From Rubricella aquisinus (GTDB lineage: Bacteria; Pseudomonadota; Alphaproteobacteria; Rhodobacterales; Rhodobacteraceae), in NCBI RefSeq assembly GCF_014199445.1, contig NZ_JACIJS010000001.1, positions 602,193-663,789 of the forward strand: DNA of 61,597 nt. The letters are read 5' to 3'. Of this stretch, positions 42,315 to 51,248 are shown piece by piece (position 1 is the first letter of the stretch; each line of letters opens with the position of its first letter). The notes beneath the pieces were generated by a model, which saw only the letters and a list, made by a program, of their open reading frames with translations, did no database searches and was not told the origin of the DNA. The translations under genes were made by a program, and so were the position numbers.

Positions 42315-43164
42315 GATTTTTGACAACCGCGTCTGCGATCTGGGGGAGGGGCCGATCTGGCACCCGGAGCGCGGCTCGCTCATCTGGTTTGATATCAACG
42401 ATGGCCGCATGTTGGAACGGCAGGGGGAAACGACCCGCGCGTGGCTGTTCAGCGAGCCGGTGTCGGCGGCCGGGCTTTTGGATGCAAAGCGGATGCTCGT
42501 CGCGTCTGCCTCCAGCCTGTTTGAGGTCGATCTCGACAGTGGTGAGGCGACCACGCGCATGGATTTGGAGCATGACAGCCCGCTCACCCGGTCCAATGAC
42601 GGGCGGGCCGATCCGATGGGGGGCTTTTGGATCGGCACGATGGGACGGCAGGCACAGCCGAAAGCGGGCGCGATCTACCGCCTTTTCGGGGGCGAGTTGC
42701 GCAAGCTCTTTCCTGAGATCACGATCCCCAATTCCATTTGTATCGCGCCCGATGGAAGCCGCGCCTATTTCACCGACACGCCGTCGCGGGTGATCTGGTC
42801 TCAGCCGTTGGATGAGCAGGGTTGGCCCGTGGGGGAGCGGGAGGTGTTTGTCGACCTGGGGGACGCGCCCGGCAACCCCGATGGCGCTGTGTGCGACGCG
42901 GATGGCTATGTCTGGTCCGCGCGCTGGGGCGGCAGCCTTGTCGTGCGGCACGCGCCGGATGGGCGGGTGGATGATGAATTCATGGTCCCGGCCAGTCAGG
43001 TGACATGCCCCGTCTTTGGCGGCGCGGATATGGGCACCCTCTATGTCACCACCGCGCGGGAGGGGCTGTCGGATGAGCAACTCAGCACCGAGCCTGCGGC
43101 GGGCTGCGTTTTTGAGATCGCGACCGGCGTTCCGGGCCGCGTGGAGCCATATGTGAAGCTATGA
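42307..43164 (+). CDS. SMP-30/gluconolactonase-family lactonase
   Basis: 285 residues from the ATG at 42307. The beta-propeller metal-site elements are LGEGPIWHPE near the start, SNDGRADPMGGFWIGTM and NSICIAPDGSRAYFTDT. In this operon it most likely opens galactono-lactone to galactonate, between the dehydrogenase and the dehydratase. It overlaps dgoA by 8 bases and the beta-galactosidase by 4. Confidence 0.9.
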   Translation: MAEIFDNRVCDLGEGPIWHPERGSLIWFDINDGRMLERQGETTRAWLFSEPVSAAGLLDAKRMLVASASSLFEVDLDSGEATTRMDLEHDSPLTRSNDGRADPMGGFWIGTMGRQAQPKAGAIYRLFGGELRKLFPEITIPNSICIAPDGSRAYFTDTPSRVIWSQPLDEQGWPVGEREVFVDLGDAPGNPDGAVCDADGYVWSARWGGSLVVRHAPDGRVDDEFMVPASQVTCPVFGGADMGTLYVTTAREGLSDEQLSTEPAAGCVFEIATGVPGRVEPYVKL

Positions 43165-45080
43165 CCCCAAAACTCGGCGTTTGCTACTACCCCGAACACT
43201 GGCCCGAGGCGCAATGGCCAGAGGACGCCCGCCGCATGGTGGAGGCAGGTCTCAGCATCGTGCGGATCGGAGAATTCGCGTGGTCCCGGCTGGAGCCGGT
43301 GCCGGGTGATCTACGCTGGGATTGGCTGGACCGCGCGATGCAGGTGCTGGGGGATGCGGGGCTGGGCGTTGTGCTTGGCACACCCACTGCGACGCCGCCG
43401 CGCTGGATGATTGACCGGCATCCTGACATGCTCGCCGTGGACGATCAGGGCCGCCCCCGCAAATTCGGATCGCGCCGCCATTACTGCTTTTCCCATCTGG
43501 GATACCGCGAAGAGGCCGTGCGCATCACCCGCCTGATGGCGGAGCGGTACGGCAATCACCCGGCCCTTGTCGGGTGGCAGACGGATAATGAATATGGCTG
43601 CCATGACACCACGATCAGCTATTCCGATGCGGCACGGATCGGGTTTCAAGGCTGGCTGGCGGAGAAATATGGCCAGATCGACACGCTCAACACCGCGTGG
43701 GGCAATGTGTTTTGGTCGATGGAATATCGCACTTATGACGAGGTGGACTTGCCGACGCTCACGGTGACGGAGCCGAACCCGGCGCATATCATGGATTTCC
43801 GCCGCTATACCTCTGACCAGGTGGTGGCGTTCAACCGGGCGCAGGCGGATGTGCTGCGCGCGCATTCCACCGCTCCGCTGATCCATAATTACATGGGGCG
43901 TATCCTCGATTTCGATCATTTCGCGGTCGGCAAAGACCTCGATATCGCAAGTTGGGACAGCTATCCGCTTGGCTTTCTGGAGGATCGCTCCGATATGGGG
44001 GAGGACTGGAAACGCCGGTTCGCGCGACAGGGCGACCCGGATTTTCAGGCGTTCCACCATGACCTTTACCGCGCGGTGGGGCGGGGGCGCTGGTGGGTGA
44101 TGGAGCAGCAACCCGGTCCGGTGAACTGGGCGCCCCATAACCCGGCGCCTTTGCCCGGTATGGTCCGGCTCTGGACATGGGAGGCCATCGCCCATGGGGC
44201 GGAGGCCGTGTGCTATTTCCGCTGGCGGCAGGCCCCCTTCGCGCAAGAGCAGATGCATGCGGGGCTTTTGCGCCCCGACAGCACCGCCGCGCCCGGATTG
44301 GCGGAGGCGCGCGCCGTCGCCGATGAGTTGGAACAGATGCCCGAGGCAGTCGCGGCCTCGGTCGCAATCGTGTTCGACTATGCCGCGCAATGGGCGTGGG
44401 AGGCCGAGTTGCAGGGCGCGGAATGCGATTACTTCCGGCTCGTGTTCGACCTTTATCGCGGATTGCGGCAGGCGGGCCTGTCGGTGGATATCGTGGGGCC
44501 GGATGTGGCTGACCTTAGCCCATGGAAAATGGTGCTGATCCCCGGGCTGATGATGTGGCCCGATGGGCTGCGCGATGTGGTTGCGGCCTATGAGGGCGTG
44601 TGCCTGATCGGTCCGCGCACCGGGGCCAAGACGGCGGATTTCAGCATTCCCCCATCGCTGCCGCCAGAGGTGCCGGGGATGGATCTGCGGGTCACGCATG
44701 TCGAAACCCTGCGTCCCGATTGCCCTGTGCCGCTGGTGCGCAACGGGGCGCTGCATCTGTGGCGCGAGGTGACCGAAGGAACCGCGCCCGTGGTTGAGCA
44801 TTGCGCCGATGGCACCGCCGCGCTGATCGGAGAGGGTGGGCGCTATTACCTCGCAGGGTGGCCCGATGCGGAGGCGCTTGGCCGGATCATCCGGCAGCTT
44901 GCGGGCCGGGCAGGGGTGGAGACGCTCGACCTGCCGGACGAGCTGCGCATTCGGGACCATGGCAACCGGCGTTTCGTGTTCAATTACGGTGCGCATCGGG
45001 TCGATCTGAAAGATCTGTTTCCGGGTGCATCCGGCATTCTGGAGCCAGCGGATATCGCCGTGTTCAAGGATGACGGGTAA
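43161..45080 (+). CDS. GH42 beta-galactosidase
   Basis: 639 residues, cytoplasmic. The TIM barrel begins GVCYYPEHWPEAQWPEDARRM. E144 in TDNEYG is the acid/base and E315 in WWVMEQQPG the nucleophile. A trimerisation domain and a small C-terminal domain follow. It is the last gene of the operon and adds beta-galactosides to the diet. A dispersed hairpin repeat lies 31 bases after its stop. Confidence 0.94.
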   Translation: MTPKLGVCYYPEHWPEAQWPEDARRMVEAGLSIVRIGEFAWSRLEPVPGDLRWDWLDRAMQVLGDAGLGVVLGTPTATPPRWMIDRHPDMLAVDDQGRPRKFGSRRHYCFSHLGYREEAVRITRLMAERYGNHPALVGWQTDNEYGCHDTTISYSDAARIGFQGWLAEKYGQIDTLNTAWGNVFWSMEYRTYDEVDLPTLTVTEPNPAHIMDFRRYTSDQVVAFNRAQADVLRAHSTAPLIHNYMGRILDFDHFAVGKDLDIASWDSYPLGFLEDRSDMGEDWKRRFARQGDPDFQAFHHDLYRAVGRGRWWVMEQQPGPVNWAPHNPAPLPGMVRLWTWEAIAHGAEAVCYFRWRQAPFAQEQMHAGLLRPDSTAAPGLAEARAVADELEQMPEAVAASVAIVFDYAAQWAWEAELQGAECDYFRLVFDLYRGLRQAGLSVDIVGPDVADLSPWKMVLIPGLMMWPDGLRDVVAAYEGVCLIGPRTGAKTADFSIPPSLPPEVPGMDLRVTHVETLRPDCPVPLVRNGALHLWREVTEGTAPVVEHCADGTAALIGEGGRYYLAGWPDAEALGRIIRQLAGRAGVETLDLPDELRIRDHGNRRFVFNYGAHRVDLKDLFPGASGILEPADIAVFKDDG

Positions 45081-45110
45081 CGGCCTGCGGCCGGATCGCC
45101 CCTGCGGTGT

Positions 45111-45147
45111 GATGCCTCCGGCGGGAGGTATTTATGGAAAAAAGAAA
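45111..45147. repeat. Dispersed hairpin repeat, copy 2
   Basis: Same 37-base element as 5715-5751 (core GCCTCCGGCGGGAGG, then TATTT and GGAAAAAAGAAA), again between convergent genes: the beta-galactosidase and the hypothetical gene at 45158-45709. Confidence 0.8.
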
Positions 45148-45157
45148 AGCTGCGGTG

Positions 45158-45709
45158 CTAGTGCAGGCCGGGCCGGGGGATCATCCGGTCCGGTGTCGCG
45201 GGGGTTGCCGTCCAGATCAGGTGGCGGCCAAGGGTCTCATTTTCGATCAGGTCGAGGGCCGGTGACAGGCGCAGGCCCGGCAGGCGCGCAAAAAGATCGT
45301 AGAGTTGCGCGGCCCCTTCCGCGCCGTAAGGGACCGTCAGGCTTTCGCCCTGTTCGCCTGTGAGATGCCAAAGCGCCTCTCCCCTGCGGATGTCCAACTC
45401 CACCCGGCAGAGGCTGTCGGTTTCCAGAAATCCGCCCGTATCCGGCCCGAAATAGCCCAAGCGCCGCTCATCCAGCAGCACCACGCCCGGTGCGACCTGA
45501 CCGCGCGAGAGGCGCAACCGCTCCACCGCACCCCGGATGAACAGGAACGAGACGAGGATCAGGCAACCGCCCACACCGATATAGAACGGCAGCCCCCCGA
45601 TTGCCCCCCGCGCAAACATCGCAAGGCCGAGCCCGAACACCGCCAAAGCGCCGAGCGTTTCGCCATGTCGGCGCAGCCAAGAGACAGCTTCGGGTCGCAG
45701 GAAGGGCAT
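45158..45709 (-). CDS. Hypothetical protein with two membrane helices
   Basis: 183 residues from the ATG at 45709 (MPFLRPEAVSWLRRHG); an upstream ATG at 45721 adds four. Two hydrophobic helices (about 16-36 and 40-58) are followed by a soluble domain with a PH-like feel (VLLDERRLGYFGPDTGGFLETDSLCRVEL, GESLTVPYGAEG). I do not recognise the family. It may be a small membrane-attached adaptor. Confidence 0.7.
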   Translation of the reverse strand: MPFLRPEAVSWLRRHGETLGALAVFGLGLAMFARGAIGGLPFYIGVGGCLILVSFLFIRGAVERLRLSRGQVAPGVVLLDERRLGYFGPDTGGFLETDSLCRVELDIRRGEALWHLTGEQGESLTVPYGAEGAAQLYDLFARLPGLRLSPALDLIENETLGRHLIWTATPATPDRMIPRPGLH

Positions 45710-45783
45710 CGCGCATCGCATCCATGTTTGCCAGTGAGGCCAACGTTAATGGCATAAGAAAACGTCGTCCAGCCGCGCGGGGG

Positions 45784-46524
45784 CTATTCCGCCCAGTCGC
45801 CCAAGGTGGATTGCCAAAGCGTGAGGGCTGCGACGGCCGCGGTGTCGGCACGCAGGATGCGGGGGCCAAGCGTGACCGGATACGTGTTCGCGCGGGTGCG
45901 AATCATCTCCGCCTCCTCCGGCGAAAACCCGCCCTCTGGCCCGATGAGGATCGCCCATTTGCCGGGTGGCGCGGAGCGCAGCACGTCCCGCGCCGTTGCG
46001 GCCTCCATTCGTTCGTCGCAGAACATCAGCGCGCGGTCTAGGGGCAGGGCAGAGAGCGCTTCGGTCAGTTTCTGAGGTTCCGATACGGGAGGGACGAATA
46101 CGCCGCCGCATTGCTCCGCCGCCTCAATGGCGTGGGCCTGCAATTTGTCCTGCCGCACGCGATCGGCATTGGTGTAGCGGGTCATCACGGGATGAATTTC
46201 GCGCGCGCCGAGTTCGGCGGCCTTCTCCACGATGAAATCGGTGCGTGCCTTTTTGATCGGGGCAAAGAGAAGCCAGACATCGGGTGGCAGGCTTTGCGCG
46301 CGGGTTTGCTCCCGGCAGGCGAGCACCCCGCGCCGCTTGTTCGCCTCCACCACTTCGGCGCGCCATTCGCCGTCGCGCCCGTTGAAGATCAGGATCTCGG
46401 ACCCCACGCTCAGGCGCATCACGTTAAAGAGGTAATTGGCCTGATCCCGCTCCAGCGGGAGGCCTGTGCCCTGCGACAGTTCTGCCTCAACGAAAAGCCT
46501 GATTTTCGGCGCGCGGTCTGTCAT
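45784..46524 (-). CDS. rsmE: 16S rRNA (uracil-1498-N3)-methyltransferase RsmE
   Basis: 246 residues from the ATG at 46524 with GGAGG upstream. An N-terminal PUA-like part (HYLFNVMRL-type here NYLFNVMRLSVG) is followed by a SPOUT knot with WAILIGPEGGFSPEE and LGPRILRADTAAVAAL, the RsmE signature. It methylates U1498 of 16S rRNA. It is divergent from ubiA with only 10 bases between the starts. Confidence 0.95.
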   Translation of the reverse strand: MTDRAPKIRLFVEAELSQGTGLPLERDQANYLFNVMRLSVGSEILIFNGRDGEWRAEVVEANKRRGVLACREQTRAQSLPPDVWLLFAPIKKARTDFIVEKAAELGAREIHPVMTRYTNADRVRQDKLQAHAIEAAEQCGGVFVPPVSEPQKLTEALSALPLDRALMFCDERMEAATARDVLRSAPPGKWAILIGPEGGFSPEEAEMIRTRANTYPVTLGPRILRADTAAVAALTLWQSTLGDWAE

Positions 46525-46534
46525 AACGTCCTCC

Positions 46535-47527
46535 ATGACTGAGCCATACGATACTCCCGCCACCGCACCAGAGGAAAGCCCCGTCGCGGGCCGGGTTGCC
46601 GATGCGACCGATGCCAATTGGGTGGACCGGTTCGCGCCACCATGGGCGCGGCCCTATTTGCGCTTGAGCCGTGCGGATCGGCCCGCGGGCACATGGCTGT
46701 TGCTGTTGCCCTGTTGGTGGGGTTTGGGCCTTGGCGTTGTGGTTGCGGGGGGCTGGTCGCCGCTTGCGGTGTGGATCGCGCTGGGCTGTGCGGCGGGTGC
46801 CTTTCTGATGCGCGGGGCGGGCTGCACATGGAATGACCTGTCGGATGTGAAATTCGACGCGGCCGTGGCGCGCACCAAATCGCGGCCCCTTCCCAGTGGG
46901 CAGGTGACCAAGAGGCAAGCCTTTGCGTGGCTGGTCTTTCAGGCGCTGATCGCGTTCGCCATTTTGCTGACCTTCCCGCCGGTTGCGATTGCATTGGGTG
47001 TTCTGTCGCTCCTGCCGGTGGCGGTCTATCCGTTTGCCAAGCGGTTTACTTGGTGGCCGCAGGTGTTCCTTGGCCTTGCGTTCAACTGGGGGGCCTTGCT
47101 GGCCTATGCGGCGGTCACGGGTCGGGTCGATTGGGGAGCGGGGTTCCTCTATGTCGCGGGGATTGCGTGGACGCTGTTCTATGACACGATCTATGCCCAT
47201 CAGGACAAGGAGGATGACGCGCTGATCGGGGTGAAATCCACCGCGCGGCTGTTTGGGGCGGCGACGGGCAAATGGCTGTTCGGCTTTCTGGCCGCGACGG
47301 TCACCCTTGCCGCCGCAGGGATCATCGTGGCGCTGGTGCCGCTTGGTGCGACATGGCCGATGTTGATCGGGCTTGTCGGGGTGTGGGGGTTTGGCTTGCA
47401 CATGATGTGGCAGATGCGCGGGCTCGACATTGATGATCCGGCAAAATGTCTGGTGATTTTCCGCTCAAACCGGGATGCAGGGCTGATCCTTGCCGTGACG
47501 TTGCTGCTGTCGGGGCTGTTTGCCTAG
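46535..47527 (+). CDS. ubiA: 4-hydroxybenzoate polyprenyltransferase
   Basis: 330 residues with about eight membrane helices after a 45-residue soluble N-terminus. The two Asp-rich prenyl-diphosphate motifs are NDLSDVKFD and YDTIYAHQDKEDD. Also typical: RPLPSGQ and YPFAKRFTWWPQ. It attaches the polyprenyl chain to 4-hydroxybenzoate in ubiquinone synthesis. The start ATG 46535 is a few bases after the divergent rsmE start. Confidence 0.94.
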   Translation: MTEPYDTPATAPEESPVAGRVADATDANWVDRFAPPWARPYLRLSRADRPAGTWLLLLPCWWGLGLGVVVAGGWSPLAVWIALGCAAGAFLMRGAGCTWNDLSDVKFDAAVARTKSRPLPSGQVTKRQAFAWLVFQALIAFAILLTFPPVAIALGVLSLLPVAVYPFAKRFTWWPQVFLGLAFNWGALLAYAAVTGRVDWGAGFLYVAGIAWTLFYDTIYAHQDKEDDALIGVKSTARLFGAATGKWLFGFLAATVTLAAAGIIVALVPLGATWPMLIGLVGVWGFGLHMMWQMRGLDIDDPAKCLVIFRSNRDAGLILAVTLLLSGLFA

Positions 47528-47569
47528 GCCACGCTTGATGCGCGGCGCGGGATCAAGTACGCGACGGCT

Positions 47570-49402
47570 ATGCGAGCGATAGCAATCCTTTTCGTTTTGT
47601 CCTGCTGGATTGGCGCGGCCTTTGGCGCGGCGCATTTGGCGCGTGTGGTGGTGGCGGCGGTTGAGCAAGGCTCGGTCGAGCGGGTGTCGCTGGCGCTGGA
47701 TGCAGCGGGCCATGACTGGGCGGTTGTGTCTGCCGACGGGCTGGTCGTGACCTTGGCCGGGGAGGCCCCGGATGATCCTGCGCGTCGCCGCGCGCTGGAC
47801 GTGGCGGTTCGATCCTTCGCGGGGGAGGAGGTGCGGGACGAGGTGACGGTCCTGTCTCCCGACTCGCTGCGGGATGTGCCGCTGAACGTCACCATCCTGC
47901 GCTCCCCTGAGTTGATCACGCTGGTGGGCAGCGGCGTGCGGCTGACGGATGATGCGTTCGCGGGCGATCCGTTGTCTCTATTGACCGCGCTGCGCCAATA
48001 CGCGCCCGATGTCCGGATCGTCAGCCTGATGAGCGGGATGCCCGCCACCGCGCCCGATGAATGGGACATTCTGGCGCGCAGTGCCGCCCGCATCGCAGGC
48101 CAGCTTGCCACCGGAGAAATCCGCATCCATGAGGACGGTCTGGCCGTGACCACCGTGTCCGAAGGACAGGAGGCAGCAGAGGCGCTGCGCGCGCTGTTGA
48201 CCGACGCGGCGGGCCTGCCTGCGCCCTTGTCCCTGTCGCTCGATATCATGGCCCCCGCGCAACCGATACTTACCTATCGGTTGGTGGTGGAAAAGCGACC
48301 GGGGACGTACCGGATCACCGATTGCACGATGCCCGATGCCGAAAGCGTGGCCCGGCTGATGCGTCTGATGACTTCCCTTGAGATGGCCGAGGATGAGATG
48401 CCCTGCCAGATCGGCTCTGGCGCGCCCGATGATTGGATCGTCGCGGCAGAGGCGGTGCTGGCGGCGCTCAATACGATCAGCGCGGGCGATGCGGCAGTGG
48501 TGGCGCAGAACGTGACATTCCGCGCCGACAGCACCGTCACGGAGCGCCGCCGGGATGCCGCGCGGGAGGCGCTGGTGACGGCTCTGCCTGCGGGCTACAC
48601 ATTGGCCCCGCTTGAGATGCTGCCAGATGCCGCGCCGGATGCCACTGCGCCGCCGCTGCGCGTCGTGCTGAACGAGGTGGATGGCGTGACCATTGACGGG
48701 CGCCTGCCGACGCCCGGCTCGGATGCCGCGATGCTGGCCTATGCGCAAGCGGCCTTTGGCAGTGACCGGGTGACAGTGATGGGTGAGGCTGCGTCCTCCG
48801 CCCGCTTGGCCGACACCCTTTCCGTGATCGAGGCGCTGGGCCAGTTGACCGAAGGGGAGGCCAGCATCGGCGCGGGATCTGTGCGCCTGACGGGGGTGGG
48901 CGGGCAGCCCGATATTGCCGACCGGCTGGAGGCAACCCTGTCCAAAACCCTCGATCCCTCGCTGGATGTGACCCTCGCGGTCAGTTACCGCCCCGATGCC
49001 ACCCCGGCGGCGCGGTCCGAGTTGACCGCGCGCATCTGTGAGCAGCGGGTCAACGAGGTGTTGCAGGAAGGGCAGATCGCCTTTGCCCCCTCCAGCGCGG
49101 TGATTGATGAGGAAAGCGGCCGGAGGCTCGACCGAATTGCCGAGATCCTGCTGGAATGCCGCTCCAAACAGATCAAAATCTCCGGCTATACCGACAATCG
49201 CGGCGGGGAGGAGGTGAACCTTGCCATCTCCACCGCGCGGGCGGAGAGCGTTCTGGATGCGCTTTTGCGCCGAGGCATCTTCCTCGACCGGATGGTCGCG
49301 CGCGGCTATGGTGAGGCCGATCCCATCGCTGACAACGACACCGAAGAAGGCCGCGCGGCCAACCGCCGGATCGAAATTCGCTTGATAGGACCGGACGAAT
49401 GA
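47570..49402 (+). CDS. OmpA-family envelope protein with BON-like repeats
   Basis: 610 residues. An N-terminal signal or anchor (MRAIAILFVLSCWIGAAFGA) is followed by several BON-like or ArfA-like modules (for example DGLVVTLAGEAPDDPARRRALD, VDGVTIDGRLPTPG, AGSVRLTGVGG). The C-terminal 120 residues are an OmpA peptidoglycan-binding domain (IAFAPSSAVIDEES, KISGYTDNRGG, RRIEIRL). It probably ties an inner or outer membrane structure to the wall. It overlaps the next gene by 4 bases. Confidence 0.85.
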   Translation: MRAIAILFVLSCWIGAAFGAAHLARVVVAAVEQGSVERVSLALDAAGHDWAVVSADGLVVTLAGEAPDDPARRRALDVAVRSFAGEEVRDEVTVLSPDSLRDVPLNVTILRSPELITLVGSGVRLTDDAFAGDPLSLLTALRQYAPDVRIVSLMSGMPATAPDEWDILARSAARIAGQLATGEIRIHEDGLAVTTVSEGQEAAEALRALLTDAAGLPAPLSLSLDIMAPAQPILTYRLVVEKRPGTYRITDCTMPDAESVARLMRLMTSLEMAEDEMPCQIGSGAPDDWIVAAEAVLAALNTISAGDAAVVAQNVTFRADSTVTERRRDAAREALVTALPAGYTLAPLEMLPDAAPDATAPPLRVVLNEVDGVTIDGRLPTPGSDAAMLAYAQAAFGSDRVTVMGEAASSARLADTLSVIEALGQLTEGEASIGAGSVRLTGVGGQPDIADRLEATLSKTLDPSLDVTLAVSYRPDATPAARSELTARICEQRVNEVLQEGQIAFAPSSAVIDEESGRRLDRIAEILLECRSKQIKISGYTDNRGGEEVNLAISTARAESVLDALLRRGIFLDRMVARGYGEADPIADNDTEEGRAANRRIEIRLIGPDE

Positions 49403-49731
49403 CCAGAGACGAGTTGACCGTTCTGATGACGCTTGGCCTGCTGGGCGCGATGCTGCTGGGATGGATCCTGCATTGGGTCTGGTCCAGCTTTGCCCGCGCG
49501 CGCGATGACAGCATCGACACGATCGAGACGATGACGGAACGCGCCGCCCTCGCTGAGGCAAAACAGGCAGAGGCCGAAGCCGCCCTTGCACAGACCGAAG
49601 CTCGCCTCACGAACGTGCTGCGCGAAAAGGAAATCGACCTTGAGACGACGATGGAGGGGCTGCGCAATGCCCGCCAGCAGATCAGCGACTGGCAGGCCGC
49701 CTATGAGGATCTGAAATCGGGCCGGTCCTGA
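49399..49731 (+). CDS. Membrane-anchored coiled-coil protein
   Basis: 110 residues. One transmembrane helix (LTVLMTLGLLGAMLLGWILHWVW) is followed by a long Ala/Glu-rich coiled coil (ALAEAKQAEAEAALAQTEA, then EKEIDLETTMEGLRNARQQ) up to the C-terminus. It overlaps the OmpA-family gene by 4 bases, so the two are probably partners. No named family was recognised. Confidence 0.8.
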   Translation: MTRDELTVLMTLGLLGAMLLGWILHWVWSSFARARDDSIDTIETMTERAALAEAKQAEAEAALAQTEARLTNVLREKEIDLETTMEGLRNARQQISDWQAAYEDLKSGRS

Positions 49732-49801
49732 CCCGACTGGACGCCCGCCCCATCCGCCACTAGCGTAGCGTGACGGACCAACCTGACAGGCAGTCGCCCC
49801 T

Positions 49802-50482
49802 ATGTATATCGAGCTGACGGGTCTGCCGGGATCCGGCAAGACTTACCTCTCCCAACTCCTGTTCGCCCGTCACAAGGGCGCGGGATACCATTCGGCCAAT
49901 AATGGCACGCGGGCCCGCATCCTCGATTCGGTCAAGAAAGGGCCGCTTGCGGGTCTGCGCACCGGGCTTTTGGGTGCCGCGCGGTTCGCGACCGTGTATC
50001 CCGATACCTATCGCTACCTGTCCGATCCCCGGACGGTCGAGGGATCGTCGCTCTTGTGGCCGACGCTGTTTATGTCCAACTACTTCTTTGCGGATCACTA
50101 TTGGCGCAACACTGGCATCATTGTTGCGGATGAGGGATTTGTGCAATTCGCGGTCGCGGCTTCGGTGGGAAAGCCCGAGGCGGAGTGGATCGCCTATATC
50201 GACAGCGCGCCAAAGATTGACGCGCTTGTCGTCGCGGATGTGGATGTGGAGACCCTGTTGGAGCGGATGAGCGCGCGGCCCCGTGGCCTGCCGCGCCTTT
50301 TGCGCAATCGCAGCACGGCGGAGGTGGAGGACTATTTCGCCCATTCCCGCCGGGTGATGGATGTGCTGTCCGACCGCTGCGCTGCGCGTGGCACCCATGT
50401 CATGCGGATCGACGCGGCGGAACCTGCCGATGTGCTGGTTCCGCAAATTCACGCCATGGCGCAGAGCCTCAAATCAGCCTGA
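49802..50482 (+). CDS. P-loop kinase-like protein
   Basis: 226 residues. Walker A GLPGSGKT at 7-14 and a Walker-B-like IIVADEGFVQ near residue 110, followed by an Arg-rich lid region (ERMSARPRGLPRLLRNRS). The overall shape resembles small-molecule or sugar kinases and the AAA_33-type kinases, but no substrate motif is evident. It starts at ATG 49802 and ends 6 bases from the convergent methyltransferase gene. Confidence 0.7.
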   Translation: MYIELTGLPGSGKTYLSQLLFARHKGAGYHSANNGTRARILDSVKKGPLAGLRTGLLGAARFATVYPDTYRYLSDPRTVEGSSLLWPTLFMSNYFFADHYWRNTGIIVADEGFVQFAVAASVGKPEAEWIAYIDSAPKIDALVVADVDVETLLERMSARPRGLPRLLRNRSTAEVEDYFAHSRRVMDVLSDRCAARGTHVMRIDAAEPADVLVPQIHAMAQSLKSA

Positions 50483-50488
50483 CCGGCC

Positions 50489-51115
50489 TTAGACCGTCTC
50501 ACACAAGAACATGTAGATGGTGGAGTTGTTTTCCTCCACGTCCTTTACGCCGATCTGGTCGATCACCTTGAACCCGGCATCGGTGAGAATGCCGATTGTG
50601 TCTTTCTTGGACATTCGATCATCCATGACCTCATTGCCCGGCACGTCGATCCCGCCCTCATGGGTATAGGCCAGTTGCAGGATCGCGTGGCCATCGGTCA
50701 CCCGGCGAAACTCCCGAAGGCTGGCGAGGGCCACATCCTTGACGATGATGTTGCTCAGAAACCGGACCGACACGAGAAGGTCAAACTGCCTGTCCTTGAA
50801 CGGCAGATTGTCGGAGCTTCCGATCTCCAGCGTGCAGGCATCAATCAGGGCATCGCCATTCTCAGCCCGTGCCGCCGCCAGCATATCGCCAGAGATGTCG
50901 AGCCCGTGGATATCGTATCCTTTGGCATCGAACATCTTGGTAAAGCGCCCGGTGCCAAAGGGCACATCCAGAACCGACAGCCCATCGGGGAGTTTTGTCA
51001 GCAACGCCTCCATCGCGGCCTGTTCCTGATGCCACCATTGCTGCTTTTTCCGGCGGCGGACGTAGTTTTCAGCGACGGGGCCGTAATATTTGTTGCCCTT
51101 GGGCTTACCTGCCAT
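50489..51115 (-). CDS. Class I SAM-dependent methyltransferase
   Basis: 208 residues from the ATG at 51115, chosen because AGAGGA lies 9 bases upstream. SAM-binding motif I is VLDVPFGTGRF (near residue 48), with GLDISGDML and DLLVSVRFLSNI following. The N-terminus is basic (KPKGNKYYGPVAENYVRRRKKQ). The substrate is unknown. The frame continues 45 codons upstream without family character. Confidence 0.85.
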   Translation of the reverse strand: MAGKPKGNKYYGPVAENYVRRRKKQQWWHQEQAAMEALLTKLPDGLSVLDVPFGTGRFTKMFDAKGYDIHGLDISGDMLAAARAENGDALIDACTLEIGSSDNLPFKDRQFDLLVSVRFLSNIIVKDVALASLREFRRVTDGHAILQLAYTHEGGIDVPGNEVMDDRMSKKDTIGILTDAGFKVIDQIGVKDVEENNSTIYMFLCETV

Positions 51116-51248
51116 TGGGGTGATCCTCTTTTTGCTTGCGTCCCCATGACCCAGCACTGTGGCCATAAATTGACATGGCGTGAATTTGAGCGTCGGGGTG
51201 ATCTTTTCTGGCGGAGAGCTTATCTGATGGGAATGAGGAGTGCCAACC

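Noticed and set aside
43311-44996. 561-codon minus-strand ORF inside the beta-galactosidase gene
   Set aside because: Antisense shadow; the GH42 catalytic motifs are on the plus strand.
47978-49591. 537-codon minus-strand ORF inside the OmpA-family gene
   Set aside because: Antisense shadow; the OmpA domain and coiled coil are clear on the plus strand.
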